NCBI GenBank assembly: GCA_964353115.1
Contig: CAYGUI010000013.1
Coordinates: 1 to 29,837, forward strand
Reading direction: 5' to 3'
Source of the DNA: CAYGUI01 sp964353115
GTDB lineage: Bacteria; Pseudomonadota; Gammaproteobacteria; JAGOUU01
Length of the DNA stretch: 29,837 nucleotides
Notes under the pieces: generated by a model
Database searches by the model: none
The model's input: only the letters and a program-made list of their open reading frames with translations
Told to the model about the DNA's origin: nothing
Part shown: in pieces, positions 1 through 8,034 of the stretch
Layout: each line of letters begins with the position of its first letter
Numbering within the stretch: position 1 is the stretch's first letter
Translations under genes and position numbers: made by a program

Positions 1-1216
1 TCCCATTTGTCCCGCCAAAACCAAAAGAATTAGACAAAGCTACTTCTATCGCACGTTCCTGTGCTGTATGAGCCACATAATTTAAATCGCAACCTTCACT
101 TGGATTGTCCAAGTTAATAGTTGGTGGCGCAATATTATTTTTTACTGCTAATACTGAAAAAACTGCTTCAATCGCACCGGCAGCACCTAATAAATGCCCG
201 GTCATTGACTTGGTAGAGCTCACTGCGAGTTTATAAGCATGATCACCACAAAGTTTTTTAACGGTATTACTTTCACCCACATCCCCTAAAGGAGTTGAAG
301 TTCCGTGCGCATTGATATAATCAATATCATCTGGATTAAGCTTAGCATCTGCCAAAGCTTTTTGCATACATTTTAAAGCTCCACGCCCTTCAGGATCAGG
401 AGCTGTCATATGATAAGCATCAGCACTTGCACCATAACCTACTATTTCAGCGTAAATTTTAGCACCACGCGCTTTAGCATGCTCAAGCTCTTCTAAAACT
501 AAAACTGCAGCACCGTCGCCCAAAACAAAACCATCGCGATCTTTATCCCAAGGTCGACTTGCTCGCTCAGGCTCATCATTACGAGTTGATAAAGCTTTAA
601 GCGCCGAAAATCCAGCAAAACCAAGCTCAACACTCGCATGCTCAGCACCCCCAGCTAACATAGCTATTGCTTGACCAGAACTAATTAAATGAAATGCTTC
701 ACCAATATTATGTGTTCCAGTTGTACAAGCAGAAACTATAGAAAAACTTGGGCCAGCTAAGTTATATTTAATAGAAATATCACCGCTTAGCATATTAATA
801 ATAGTCGCTGGAATAAAGTATGGCGATACCTTACGTGGACCACGATCTAATAATTTCTGGTAATTTTCTTGAATTAATCCAAGTCCGCCAATACCAGAGC
901 CAACATAAGTTCCAATTTTATCGCGATTCTCCTCAGTAATCTCAAGACCAGAGTCTTTAAGTGCTTCATCAGCAGCGATGACGCCATATTGAATAAAGCT
1001 ACCCCACTGCTTACACTCTTTAGAAGATAAAAAATCAAGAGCATCGAAGTTTTTTAAGCCAGCATAAATTTGTGATGCATAATCCCCACAATCAAAATGA
1101 GTTATTTTAGTAACACCACTTTTACCAGCAATAATATTATCCCATGAAGCAGAAACATTATTTCCAACCGGAGTTAGCGCTCCCAATCCTGTAACAACAA
1201 CTCGTGCTCTTGACAT
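1..1216 (-). CDS. fabF: 3-oxoacyl-ACP synthase II (KAS II), partial
   Basis: This is the elongating condensing enzyme of type II fatty acid synthesis; it joins malonyl-ACP to a growing acyl-ACP in the cytoplasm. I translated it from the ATG at 1216 and read 405 codons before the left window edge. The protein starts MSRARVVVTGLG and carries the nucleophile Cys164 in SACTTGTHNIG, the first active-site His in NAHGTSTPLGD and the second in MTGHLLGAAGA. The last visible residues are FGFGGTNG, which in E. coli FabF lie about nine residues from the end, so only the extreme C-terminus is missing. A GGAGAAG ribosome binding site lies just inside the end of acpP, and the acpP stop is three bases upstream. 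It is the last visible gene of the fab cluster. The identification is secure. Confidence 0.97.
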   Translation of the reverse strand, partial: MSRARVVVTGLGALTPVGNNVSASWDNIIAGKSGVTKITHFDCGDYASQIYAGLKNFDALDFLSSKECKQWGSFIQYGVIAADEALKDSGLEITEENRDKIGTYVGSGIGGLGLIQENYQKLLDRGPRKVSPYFIPATIINMLSGDISIKYNLAGPSFSIVSACTTGTHNIGEAFHLISSGQAIAMLAGGAEHASVELGFAGFSALKALSTRNDEPERASRPWDKDRDGFVLGDGAAVLVLEELEHAKARGAKIYAEIVGYGASADAYHMTAPDPEGRGALKCMQKALADAKLNPDDIDYINAHGTSTPLGDVGESNTVKKLCGDHAYKLAVSSTKSMTGHLLGAAGAIEAVFSVLAVKNNIAPPTINLDNPSEGCDLNYVAHTAQERAIEVALSNSFGFGGTNG

Positions 1217-1219
1217 ATT

Positions 1220-1462
1220 TTATTCTTCTCCAGCGTGAGATTTAATGTAATCAACAGCTTGTTGAACTGTAGTGATTTTTTCAGCATCTTCGTCTGGAAT
1301 ATCAGCACCAAACTCATCTTCTAATGCCATAACTAGCTCAACTGTTTCTAATGAATCAGCACCTAAATCTTCAACAAAAGAAGCTGGATTAACTACTTCT
1401 TCAGGTTTTACATCTAAATTTTGAGCGATTACTTTTTTTACTCTTTCTTCTATTGTACTCAT
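1220..1462 (-). CDS. acpP: Acyl carrier protein
   Basis: This small acidic cytoplasmic protein carries the growing acyl chain on a phosphopantetheine arm. It has 80 residues, the usual length. The attachment site is Ser37 in GADSLE, inside the conserved helix II region ([15 protein letters not shown]). The start at 1462 is preceded by a strong AGGAG at good spacing. It sits between fabG (26 bases upstream) and fabF (three bases downstream), the normal gammaproteobacterial order. The good ribosome binding site and the larger upstream gap fit a protein that must be made in excess over its neighbours. Confidence 0.98.
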   Translation of the reverse strand: MSTIEERVKKVIAQNLDVKPEEVVNPASFVEDLGADSLETVELVMALEDEFGADIPDEDAEKITTVQQAVDYIKSHAGEE

Positions 1463-1488
1463 TTCATTTCTCCTCTTTTAGTTGTGAA

Positions 1489-2235
1489 TCAAATCATATA
1501 CATTCCGCCGTTAATATGCAAGGTTTCACCTGTTATATAGTCAGCCATTGGAGAGGCTAAAAATATTACTGCATTAGCAATATCTTCAACAGATCCAAGG
1601 CGTTGCAACGGAATTTGTTCTTCTAACTTTTCTTTTTGGCTGTCAGTCATTTTATCAGTCATATCAGTAGCTATAAATCCGGGAGCTATCGTATTAACAG
1701 TAATATTACGACTTCCAAGCTCACGCGCTAATGACTTACTAAGCCCTAGCAATCCTGCTTTAGCTGCCGCATAGTTTGCCTGCCCAGCATTACCCATACT
1801 TCCCACAACAGAGCCAATATTTATAACTCTTCCAAAACGTGCTTTGATCATTGAACGAATATTAGCTTTTATTAAACTAAAAGCCCCTGTTAAATTAGTA
1901 TCTAAAACCTCAGTCCAATCATCGTCTTTCATTCGCATAAATAAATTATCACGAGTAATTCCAGCATTATTAACTAAAATATCTGGTGCACGACCAAACT
2001 TTTCAGATATTTTATTAAATCCATGTTCAATAGACGCTGAATCTGTAACATTAAGAACCAAACCTAAATCTAGTTCTTGATTAAGCAATTCAGCACCTGC
2101 TTCGCTTGTCGCAGTACCAATTACTATAGCTCCAGTTTCTTTTAACTTAAGAGCAACAGCTTTACCAATACCACGACTAGCACCAGTTACTAAGGCTATT
2201 TTATTTTCAAAGTTAAAATAATTATTTTTATTCAT
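1489..2235 (-). CDS. fabG: 3-oxoacyl-ACP reductase FabG
   Basis: FabG is the NADPH-dependent short-chain dehydrogenase that reduces 3-oxoacyl-ACP in each elongation cycle. The sequence shows the cofactor motif TGASRGIG near residue 18, NNAG at 89-92 and the catalytic set Ser142, Tyr155 and Lys159 (NYAAAKAG). I use the ATG at 2235, giving 248 residues, close to the family norm. A GTG at 2247 would add four residues and overlap the end of fabD by eight bases; it cannot be excluded. The fabD stop lies four bases upstream of the chosen ATG, so the two genes are very probably translated together. Confidence 0.96.
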   Translation of the reverse strand: MNKNNYFNFENKIALVTGASRGIGKAVALKLKETGAIVIGTATSEAGAELLNQELDLGLVLNVTDSASIEHGFNKISEKFGRAPDILVNNAGITRDNLFMRMKDDDWTEVLDTNLTGAFSLIKANIRSMIKARFGRVINIGSVVGSMGNAGQANYAAAKAGLLGLSKSLARELGSRNITVNTIAPGFIATDMTDKMTDSQKEKLEEQIPLQRLGSVEDIANAVIFLASPMADYITGETLHINGGMYMI

Positions 2236-2239
2236 AAGT

Positions 2240-3148
2240 TTACACACCTATCTCAGATATATTATTTATAGATAAACCTGTTGCATTTTTATCAATACGC
2301 TTTATTAATTTTGCTAATACTTGTCCTGGGCCGCATTCAGCAAAATATTGAATACCATGATCTGTAATATATTTAATACTATCTACCCATTGAACAGGAT
2401 TATTTAATTGCTGTGACAATTGTTGCCGTATTTCTTGTATATTTTGATATGGTTTTGCACTTACGTTACTTACCACTGAAATATTAGGCATTTTAAAATC
2501 TATTTTTGCTAATAATTCAGTAAATTCTTGTTGCATTGGTAGCATTAAATCACAATGTGATGGCACACTAACATCTAATACTTTTACCAACTTTGCACCT
2601 TGAGCTTTACACGATTCAGCTGCTTTTTTAACTGAATCAATTTGACCTGCAATTACTGTCTGACCAATAGCATTGTAATTAGCGCAAGAAACAGAGCCAA
2701 TTTCGTTACAAACTTGTTCAATAACATTATTTTCAAGCCCAAGTATAGCTGCCATGCCACCAACCCCTGCCGGACAAGCTTGCTGCATTAACTTTCCGCG
2801 CTGCGACACTAATTTAACAGCATCAGTAAATGATAAACTTTCAGCTGCAACTAATGCTGAGTATTCGCCTAAACTATGACCAGCAAAAAATTCAGGATTT
2901 AAATTTGAGTATTTTTCTTTAAATACACGCCACATCGCTATGCTAGCTGCCAATAAAGCCGGTTGCGTATATTCAGTTATATTCAGCTTATTATCCGGAT
3001 TGGCTGCAATTAGTTGCCATAAATCATAATCAAGCACTAAACTTGCTTCTTTTATAGTATTAATAACTATTTTATTATCTTCAAATTCATCAAGCATCCC
3101 AACAGATTGTGAGCCTTGACCTGGAAAAATAACAGCAAACTTTTTCAT
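2240..3148 (-). CDS. fabD: Malonyl-CoA:ACP transacylase
   Basis: FabD moves malonyl from CoA to ACP and so supplies the extender unit for all condensing enzymes. The 302-residue protein has the N-terminal FPGQGSQ motif, the nucleophile Ser92 in GHSLGEYSAL, Arg117 (QRG) and the catalytic His198 in VPSHCDLM, at nearly the same positions as in E. coli FabD (Ser92, Arg117, His201). It starts one base after the fabH stop. Nothing unusual is seen. Confidence 0.97.
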   Translation of the reverse strand: MKKFAVIFPGQGSQSVGMLDEFEDNKIVINTIKEASLVLDYDLWQLIAANPDNKLNITEYTQPALLAASIAMWRVFKEKYSNLNPEFFAGHSLGEYSALVAAESLSFTDAVKLVSQRGKLMQQACPAGVGGMAAILGLENNVIEQVCNEIGSVSCANYNAIGQTVIAGQIDSVKKAAESCKAQGAKLVKVLDVSVPSHCDLMLPMQQEFTELLAKIDFKMPNISVVSNVSAKPYQNIQEIRQQLSQQLNNPVQWVDSIKYITDHGIQYFAECGPGQVLAKLIKRIDKNATGLSINNISEIGV

Positions 3149-3149
3149 A

Positions 3150-4112
3150 TTAAAATCTCACTAAAGCTGAACCCCAAGTTAATCCCGCCCCAAAGGCTTC
3201 TAAAAGTAATAAATCTCCGCGCTTAATACGACCATCATTAACCGCATCATATAATGCTAAAGGCACTGATGCAGCTGATGTATTAGCGTGCTTATCAACT
3301 GTAACAACAACCTTGTCCATCGACATATCTAATTTTTTGGCCGTCGCACTTATTATTCGTAGATTTGCTTGATGTGGCACAAGCCAATCAATATCCTGCT
3401 TATTTAACGAATTTTTAGCTAAAGTCTCATCAACAATATTATTAAGATGATTAACAGCAAGCTTAAAAACTTCTTTACCAGCCATTTTTACATATGGGTA
3501 AATATCTGCATTCTCTTTATCAGATGGATATTTTTTATCAACGTATAATAAATCATTATAATTTCCATCAGCATGAATATGCGTTGAAATAATTCCAGGT
3601 TTATCAGATGAAGTTAAAACGCAAGCCGCAGCTCCATCGCCAAATAGAATACAATTAGTACGGTCTTCCCAATTAACTACTCGTGACATGATTTCTGTAC
3701 TAACTAGCAATATATTTTTTGCAGCACCAGATTTTATATAACAATCAGCCACACTTAAACCATAAATAAAGCCTGAACAAGCGGCAGAAAGATCAAACGC
3801 CGGGCAATGAGAAATACCTAGTTTTTCTTGTAATAAACATGCTGTTGATGGAAATGCCTTATCAGAAGTACACGTTGTAACTATGATTAAGTCTAAATCT
3901 TTTGCACTAATACCTGATTTAGATATTGCTTCCTCTGCTGCTTTATGGGACATAAAGACATTAGATTCTTCTACTGATGCTATATGACGCTGATTAATAC
4001 CAGTACGTTTAGTAATCCATTCATCACTAGTATCTATTTTTTTTTCTAACTCTTGGTTAGTAACTACGTTTTTTGGTAAATAGTGCCCAAGGCTTAAAAT
4101 TTGTGTATACAT
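3150..4112 (-). CDS. fabH: 3-oxoacyl-ACP synthase III (KAS III)
   Basis: FabH starts fatty acid synthesis by condensing acetyl-CoA with malonyl-ACP. The 320-residue protein has the full triad: Cys112 in SAACSGFIYGL, His247 in PHQANLRI and Asn277 in HANTSAASVPLAL. Length and spacing match E. coli FabH (Cys112, His244, Asn274). The ATG at 4112 lies five bases after the plsX stop. The fabH-fabD-fabG order after plsX is the same as in enterobacteria. Confidence 0.97.
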   Translation of the reverse strand: MYTQILSLGHYLPKNVVTNQELEKKIDTSDEWITKRTGINQRHIASVEESNVFMSHKAAEEAISKSGISAKDLDLIIVTTCTSDKAFPSTACLLQEKLGISHCPAFDLSAACSGFIYGLSVADCYIKSGAAKNILLVSTEIMSRVVNWEDRTNCILFGDGAAACVLTSSDKPGIISTHIHADGNYNDLLYVDKKYPSDKENADIYPYVKMAGKEVFKLAVNHLNNIVDETLAKNSLNKQDIDWLVPHQANLRIISATAKKLDMSMDKVVVTVDKHANTSAASVPLALYDAVNDGRIKRGDLLLLEAFGAGLTWGSALVRF

Positions 4113-4117
4113 AATAT

Positions 4118-5152
4118 TTACACTCCATCAAAAGAAACATCTGACATTATCTTTACCAATTTTTGTGTTAAATTTAATCTCGCTTCATGGCTAGCAACTT
4201 TTATAGCTTGCGCAAAAGAGAAGCTATCTGAACCACCATGGCTTTTTACAACGATTCCGTTTAATCCAACCAAGCTGGCACCATTATATTTTCTCATGTC
4301 AATTTTGCTTTTAATACGGGATAACAAAGGCAAAGCCATTACTGCAAAGATTTTATTCAATATATTTTTTTTATAAGAACGCACTATCTGATCTTTAATA
4401 TATTTTGCGAATCCTTCAACTGTCTTAATAGCTATATTGCCAATAAAGCCATCGCAAACAACGACATCAGCATCAGTAAAAAAAAGATTATTTGGCTCTA
4501 TATAACCAATATAATTTACTAAATTACTATCTGATATTAATCTATCAGCTTCTTTGATAATTGTAGTTCCTTTATTAGCTTCAATACCTATATTCAAAAG
4601 TGCGACTTTAGGTTTATTAATTTTTTCAATTACTTGAACTAAACCTGATCCTATAATAGCAAATTCAAAAAGCTGCCGTGCAGAGCAATCAATATTAGCT
4701 CCCAAATCTAGCATGTAATTAAATTTACCAGATTGGAACTCCCAAGACCGCATAATTGCTGGGCGCGTAACATTTGGAAGTAATTTTAAAATATATTTAG
4801 AGAGAGCTAATAAGGCACCAGTATTTCCAGCACTTACACAGGCATCGGCAGTACCATCTGCTATAGATTTTATAGCTAAAGCCATGGATGAATTATGACG
4901 TTTGGTTCGAAGCGCCTGCGAAACTTCTTCGTCCATGCCAACAGTCTCATCAGCGTGGCGAATAATAATTCGCTCTAAAACTTTATTATTTATTTTTGAT
5001 TGCGATAAAAGCTGCTCAATGCGACTTTTATCGCCAAAAAATAATATTTCAAGATCTGAGTCACTATTTAAAGCGTTAATCACAGCTGGCAAAGTAGTAT
5101 CCAAACCATAATCGCCACCCATGGCATCAACAGCTATAGTAACTTTACTCAA
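4118..5152 (-). CDS. plsX: Phosphate acyltransferase PlsX, TTG start
   Basis: PlsX converts acyl-ACP to acyl-phosphate, the donor used by PlsY in the first step of phospholipid synthesis; it is a peripheral membrane enzyme. The 344-residue protein begins with the family hallmark IAVDAMGGD and also has SAGNTGAL and CDGFIGNIAIKT. The only start that keeps the N-terminal strand is a TTG at 5152, with GAGG six bases upstream that overlaps the rpmF stop region. The next in-frame ATG lies inside the DAMGGD motif, so it is not a plausible start. The TTG may lower translation relative to rpmF. Confidence 0.95.
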   Translation of the reverse strand: MSKVTIAVDAMGGDYGLDTTLPAVINALNSDSDLEILFFGDKSRIEQLLSQSKINNKVLERIIIRHADETVGMDEEVSQALRTKRHNSSMALAIKSIADGTADACVSAGNTGALLALSKYILKLLPNVTRPAIMRSWEFQSGKFNYMLDLGANIDCSARQLFEFAIIGSGLVQVIEKINKPKVALLNIGIEANKGTTIIKEADRLISDSNLVNYIGYIEPNNLFFTDADVVVCDGFIGNIAIKTVEGFAKYIKDQIVRSYKKNILNKIFAVMALPLLSRIKSKIDMRKYNGASLVGLNGIVVKSHGGSDSFSFAQAIKVASHEARLNLTQKLVKIMSDVSFDGV

Positions 5153-5161
5153 AATTGGCCT

Positions 5162-5371
5162 CTAGTTACTCTCGTCTTCAGCGGCATCTTCCTCTTGCTG
5201 AACCTTAGGAGCTACAATTAGTTTTCCACGATAAGTTCCATCATCTGCCATATGATGACGACGATGACTTATACCACTTTCATTAGTAGTAATTGTTGCT
5301 GATTTTAAACCATGATGAGATCTTCTCATCCCACGCTTAGATCGAGATTTTTTCGATTTCTGTACGGCCAT
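5162..5371 (-). CDS. rpmF: Large ribosomal subunit protein bL32
   Basis: bL32 is a small basic protein of the large ribosomal subunit. The N-terminal half (AVQKSKKSRSKRGMRRSHH) is almost identical to the family consensus, and the middle part HRRHHMADDGTYRGK matches the usual RHH...DGYYRG. At 69 residues it is about a dozen longer than E. coli bL32, because of an acidic tail rich in Glu and Asp after KVQ. It has no zinc-binding cysteines, as in enterobacteria. Its first 35 bases overlap the end of yceD in another frame, which is unusual for this gene pair. Confidence 0.97.
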   Translation of the reverse strand: MAVQKSKKSRSKRGMRRSHHGLKSATITTNESGISHRRHHMADDGTYRGKLIVAPKVQQEEDAAEDESN

Positions 5372-5837
5372 AAATTATTCCTCGTTCATTTAACTTAACA
5401 TTCAAATTGTCTTCACACTGTTTTATATCCTGGTGAAGAACCCTTTCCGGCAGTTTAAGCATTATTTCATCTTCTACCAAATCTATTAGATCTAAATTTC
5501 CATCATCATCAATTATTACTGGCTCACATCCTTCAGCTAAATATTCTAAATTATGTTCCTTAATAGGGAAAACTTTAAAATCAAAATTAAGTGATTTATT
5601 TACGTCACCCAAGCATCTCGAGCATTGAACTATTATATTAGCCTCAATAAGTCCAGTTAATACAACGTGATTATTATTATTACAATCAAATTTTAGCTTT
5701 ACATTTACTTCAGAGTTATCCGAAAACCCAATTATAGCAGAATAAATTCTTTTAAAATCATTGGGATGGACTTTTTGCTCAAGATTAAACCCAATTTTTG
5801 CCAGCTTAGCGACGCACAATTTACTATTAAATCCCAT
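5337..5837 (-). CDS. yceD: YceD/DUF177 family protein (23S rRNA accumulation protein)
   Basis: This family is found next to rpmF in most bacteria, and family members are linked to 23S rRNA accumulation. Visible hallmarks are the cysteine pair in QCSRC at residues 71-75 and the motif DLIDLVEDEIMLKLP at 116-130, both diagnostic of DUF177. I chose the ATG at 5837 (166 residues) because AGG lies six bases upstream; the in-frame TTG at 5861 has its AGGA only one base away. The C-terminus diverges: the usual NPFAxLA ending is absent and the reading frame continues 35 bases into rpmF. Either the tail is genuinely altered or the end has drifted after a small frameshift. Confidence 0.88.
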   Translation of the reverse strand: MGFNSKLCVAKLAKIGFNLEQKVHPNDFKRIYSAIIGFSDNSEVNVKLKFDCNNNNHVVLTGLIEANIIVQCSRCLGDVNKSLNFDFKVFPIKEHNLEYLAEGCEPVIIDDDGNLDLIDLVEDEIMLKLPERVLHQDIKQCEDNLNVKLNERGIIYGRTEIEKISI

Positions 5838-5896
5838 ACTGAGCCTGAAATTAAAATACAAATCCTACAAAATATAAGAGGTAATGTCAATAATAA

Positions 5897-6868
5897 CTAA
5901 TACAAAGCCCTTAATAATTGTGGTTTGCTGCCAGCAGAATAAGCATCTAAAAGGGTATCAGCACTAAATTTTTTGCTTAAACGTCGAAATAAATCCGGTT
6001 CAACTGTATAATCAACAACTTTTTTAACTTTTAATGCTGATATGGCATCTTCAGTATGGCCAAGCTCATCAATTAATCCAATTTTTAAACCATCTTCAGC
6101 CAACCAAAACTTTCCACTAAACAAATCATTGTCTTGATCTAATTTTAAGCGCTGGCCACGGCCTAATTTAACGCTTTCAATAAATTTTTTATGCACATTG
6201 TTTAGCATATTTTGCATTAAACTTTTGTCAAAAGATGACTCTGGCTTAAATGGATCCATAATATCTTTATGTTCGCCAGCAGTTAAAACTCGACGCTCCA
6301 TTCCTAGTTTGCTAATAGTATCAACAAAACCAAAACCCGAATAAATAACTCCTATAGAACCCACAATACTTACTGGATCAGCATAAATTTTATCAGAAGC
6401 AGAAGCTATATAATAACAACCTGATGCACATAAATCAGATACCACAGCATAAACTGGTTTTTCAGGATATTTTTTTCGCAAATGCATAATTTTTTCAAAA
6501 ACAATATTAGATTGCACTGCAGAGCCACCGGGGCTATTCAAATCTAAAAGAACTCCAACTGTATTATGAGCCGTAAAAGCCTTTTCAAGTGCTTTATTTA
6601 TATTTTCAGCATTACCATAATAAGAATTATCACTAATAACTCCTTCTATTTTAATTTTCGCTATATGTTTAAAGTTCTTAGATGCATCAGTAACTATATT
6701 TGCAGATTTACTAGCTGAAAAAAATATAAGATAAATTACTAATAGCAAAATAGAAAATCTTATCAGACGAAAAATCGTTCTATGTCTACGCTCTCTCTTA
6801 CGTTCGTTAATATTTTCTAGTAATACATCCCTTAGTGCATCTAATGACCAGCTGCTATCATTTTCCAT
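5897..6868 (-). CDS. sppA: Signal peptide peptidase SppA, short form (S49 family)
   Basis: SppA is an inner-membrane serine protease that clears cleaved signal peptides. The 323-residue protein is the short, single-domain form. A basic cytosolic segment (residues 23-36) precedes one membrane span at about 37-51, and the protease domain follows. The nucleophile is Ser149 in CASGCYYIAS and the general base is Lys201 in GEHKDIMDPF; NSPGG at 111-115 is the oxyanion region. The ATG at 6868 has GGA seven bases upstream and overlaps the rluC stop by 11 bases. In pseudomonads and relatives sppA also sits between rluC and yceD, usually with maf (and an HAD gene), which are missing here. Confidence 0.93.
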   Translation of the reverse strand: MENDSSWSLDALRDVLLENINERKRERRHRTIFRLIRFSILLLVIYLIFFSASKSANIVTDASKNFKHIAKIKIEGVISDNSYYGNAENINKALEKAFTAHNTVGVLLDLNSPGGSAVQSNIVFEKIMHLRKKYPEKPVYAVVSDLCASGCYYIASASDKIYADPVSIVGSIGVIYSGFGFVDTISKLGMERRVLTAGEHKDIMDPFKPESSFDKSLMQNMLNNVHKKFIESVKLGRGQRLKLDQDNDLFSGKFWLAEDGLKIGLIDELGHTEDAISALKVKKVVDYTVEPDLFRRLSKKFSADTLLDAYSAGSKPQLLRALY

Positions 6869-7715
6869 ATTTATATCCAGATTCTATTAGTAAATTAAAA
6901 AACTCTTGATTAGTATTAATAGGTGCAAAAAATTTCATACTCTTAAAGATATTAATGCATAAGCTTTCGCAATGCAAAAATAATTTTTTAAATTTTTTAT
7001 CCTTAGGCCCATATTTTTTATCACCTAAAATAGGATAACCATGATCTGCTAAGTGAATTCTAATTTGATGCATACGCCCAGTAATTGGTTTCACTAATAG
7101 TAAAGTGGTATCTCCATGTGTTTCTAAAATCTTAATTTTAGTTATTGCATCATAACCATCTATCGGTTTTGAGATAGTCGTTATTTTTTTCGGCCACAAA
7201 CCTCTAACTAAGGCAATATAACTCTTATCAACCTTTCGAGAAGCAAATTGATCATGTATACGCAATAATGATTCTTTATTTTTAGCTACTAATAAACATC
7301 CTGATGTTTCTTTATCCAACCTGTGACCCAGCTCAAAATATTGCTCTTTATCACCAGCTCTTAATATATCTATAACTCCAAATGAAACTTTAGAGCCACC
7401 ATGAACGGCTAAACCTGCGGGCTTATTTAGCACCAAAGTATTATCATCCTCATATATAACTCCATTTTCTAAAATATTAAGCATTTCTTCAGGTATAAAA
7501 ACATTTTTTTTATCACTAGACCTTATTTCTGGCAAAGATAGCTCATCACCATCTAATAATTTATGCTCTGGCTTTGCTTTTTTGCCATTTAACTTTATCG
7601 CTCCTTTTCTTAATAGACGATAAAACAAACTTTTAGGCACCCCCTTTATTGTTTTTATTAAAAAATTATCTATCCTCTGACCGCTATCTTGTTGTTTTAC
7701 CACTATTTTTTTCAT
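6858..7715 (-). CDS. rluC: 23S rRNA pseudouridine synthase, RluC type
   Basis: RluC-type enzymes convert specific uridines of 23S rRNA (955, 2504 and 2580 in E. coli) to pseudouridine. The 285-residue protein has an N-terminal S4 RNA-binding domain (about residues 13-60, with RIDNFLI and RKGAIKLNG) and an RluA-type catalytic domain with Asp134 in GHRLDKETSG. RMHQIRIHLADHGYPILGDKKYG near the C-terminus is also typical. Position back-to-back with rne is the conserved context for rluC rather than rluD or rluA. It is shorter than E. coli RluC (319 residues), mainly at the ends. Confidence 0.92.
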   Translation of the reverse strand: MKKIVVKQQDSGQRIDNFLIKTIKGVPKSLFYRLLRKGAIKLNGKKAKPEHKLLDGDELSLPEIRSSDKKNVFIPEEMLNILENGVIYEDDNTLVLNKPAGLAVHGGSKVSFGVIDILRAGDKEQYFELGHRLDKETSGCLLVAKNKESLLRIHDQFASRKVDKSYIALVRGLWPKKITTISKPIDGYDAITKIKILETHGDTTLLLVKPITGRMHQIRIHLADHGYPILGDKKYGPKDKKFKKLFLHCESLCINIFKSMKFFAPINTNQEFFNLLIESGYKYGK

Positions 7716-7753
7716 TTGACACTACGAAATATATTTTAAAATTTTTATTAATG

Positions 7754-7762
7754 TGCTATATT
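7754..7762 (+). promoter_or_regulatory. Candidate extended -10 promoter for rne
   Basis: TGCTATATT matches the extended -10 consensus TGnTATAAT with one mismatch in the hexamer. No good -35 is visible at the correct distance, which extended -10 promoters do not need. Transcription would start near 7769 and give a leader of about 266 bases that contains all the inverted repeats described below. In such A+T-rich DNA chance matches are frequent, so this is tentative. Confidence 0.35.
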
Positions 7763-7802
7763 CTAATATACATATAAAGAATTCGAAAATTATTTTTACG
7801 GT

Positions 7803-8006
7803 AGGCTTTTAGCTACTATATATATAGATTTCATTAAGATACAAATAAGAATTTATTTTGACGCGCTAAAAGCGCTAAAGATTACAGAATAGTTAAATGA
7901 AAAATTTTTTTATAACACACATGCTGACATACAAAAATTGTTATAGAGTATGCGGTATTTACAATTTATATTTGTCTTAGGCATCTTAAAATATAGCTAA
8001 AAGCCT
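7803..8006 (+). promoter_or_regulatory. Long-range inverted repeat in the rne leader
   Basis: AGGCTTTTAGCTA at 7803-7815 is the exact reverse complement of TAGCTAAAAGCCT at 7994-8006, a perfect 13-base pairing with 178 bases between the arms. The core GCTTTTAGC of the left arm (7805-7813) can also pair with GCTAAAAGC at 7865-7873, which is a second copy of the right-arm core. The two pairings exclude each other. The right arm shares its last three bases with the hairpin that covers the rne ribosome binding site. The arms are seen directly; folding and function are inferred. Confidence 0.55.
7863..7875 (+). promoter_or_regulatory. Small GC-rich hairpin in the rne leader
   Basis: GCGCT-AAA-AGCGC is a five-base-pair stem with a three-base loop, the most GC-rich spot of this gap. 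It contains the GCTAAAAGC core that can instead pair with 7805-7813, so forming this hairpin would compete with that upstream pairing. It could act as an RNase E or regulator recognition element; this is inference. Confidence 0.45.
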
Positions 8007-8027
8007 TAAATTATATAAAATTTAAGG
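8004..8027 (+). promoter_or_regulatory. Hairpin sequestering the rne ribosome binding site
   Basis: CCTTAAATT (8004-8012) and AATTTAAGG (8019-8027) form a perfect nine-base-pair stem with the loop ATATAA. The right arm ends with AAGG, the only ribosome binding site candidate, seven bases before the rne ATG at 8035. When the stem forms, the binding site is fully paired. This is the arrangement expected for translational control of rne. Confidence 0.6.
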
Positions 8028-8034
8028 TACATAC

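Larger units (their letters stand above)
7716..8034. other. Divergent rluC/rne intergenic region (319 bases)
   Basis: This is the only gap of more than 300 bases. I see no credible coding frame in it. It is extremely A+T-rich and should hold the promoters for the leftward rluC-fab cluster and for rne. I can point to an extended -10 for rne at 7754-7762, several inverted repeats that could form in the rne leader, and an AAGG ribosome binding site inside a hairpin at 8004-8027. I could not pick a convincing rluC promoter among many TA-rich matches. In E. coli the rne leader has a similar length (361 bases) and mediates feedback control of RNase E by its own cleavage. Confidence 0.8.

Noticed and set aside
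5837..5861. TTG at 5861 as start of yceD
   Set aside because: Its AGGA is only one base away, while the ATG at 5837 has AGG at a normal distance.
7716..7742. TTGACA (7716-7721) with TAAAAT (7737-7742) as the rne promoter
   Set aside because: The 15-base spacer is too short for a convincing sigma-70 promoter; the extended -10 further on is slightly better, and neither is certain.
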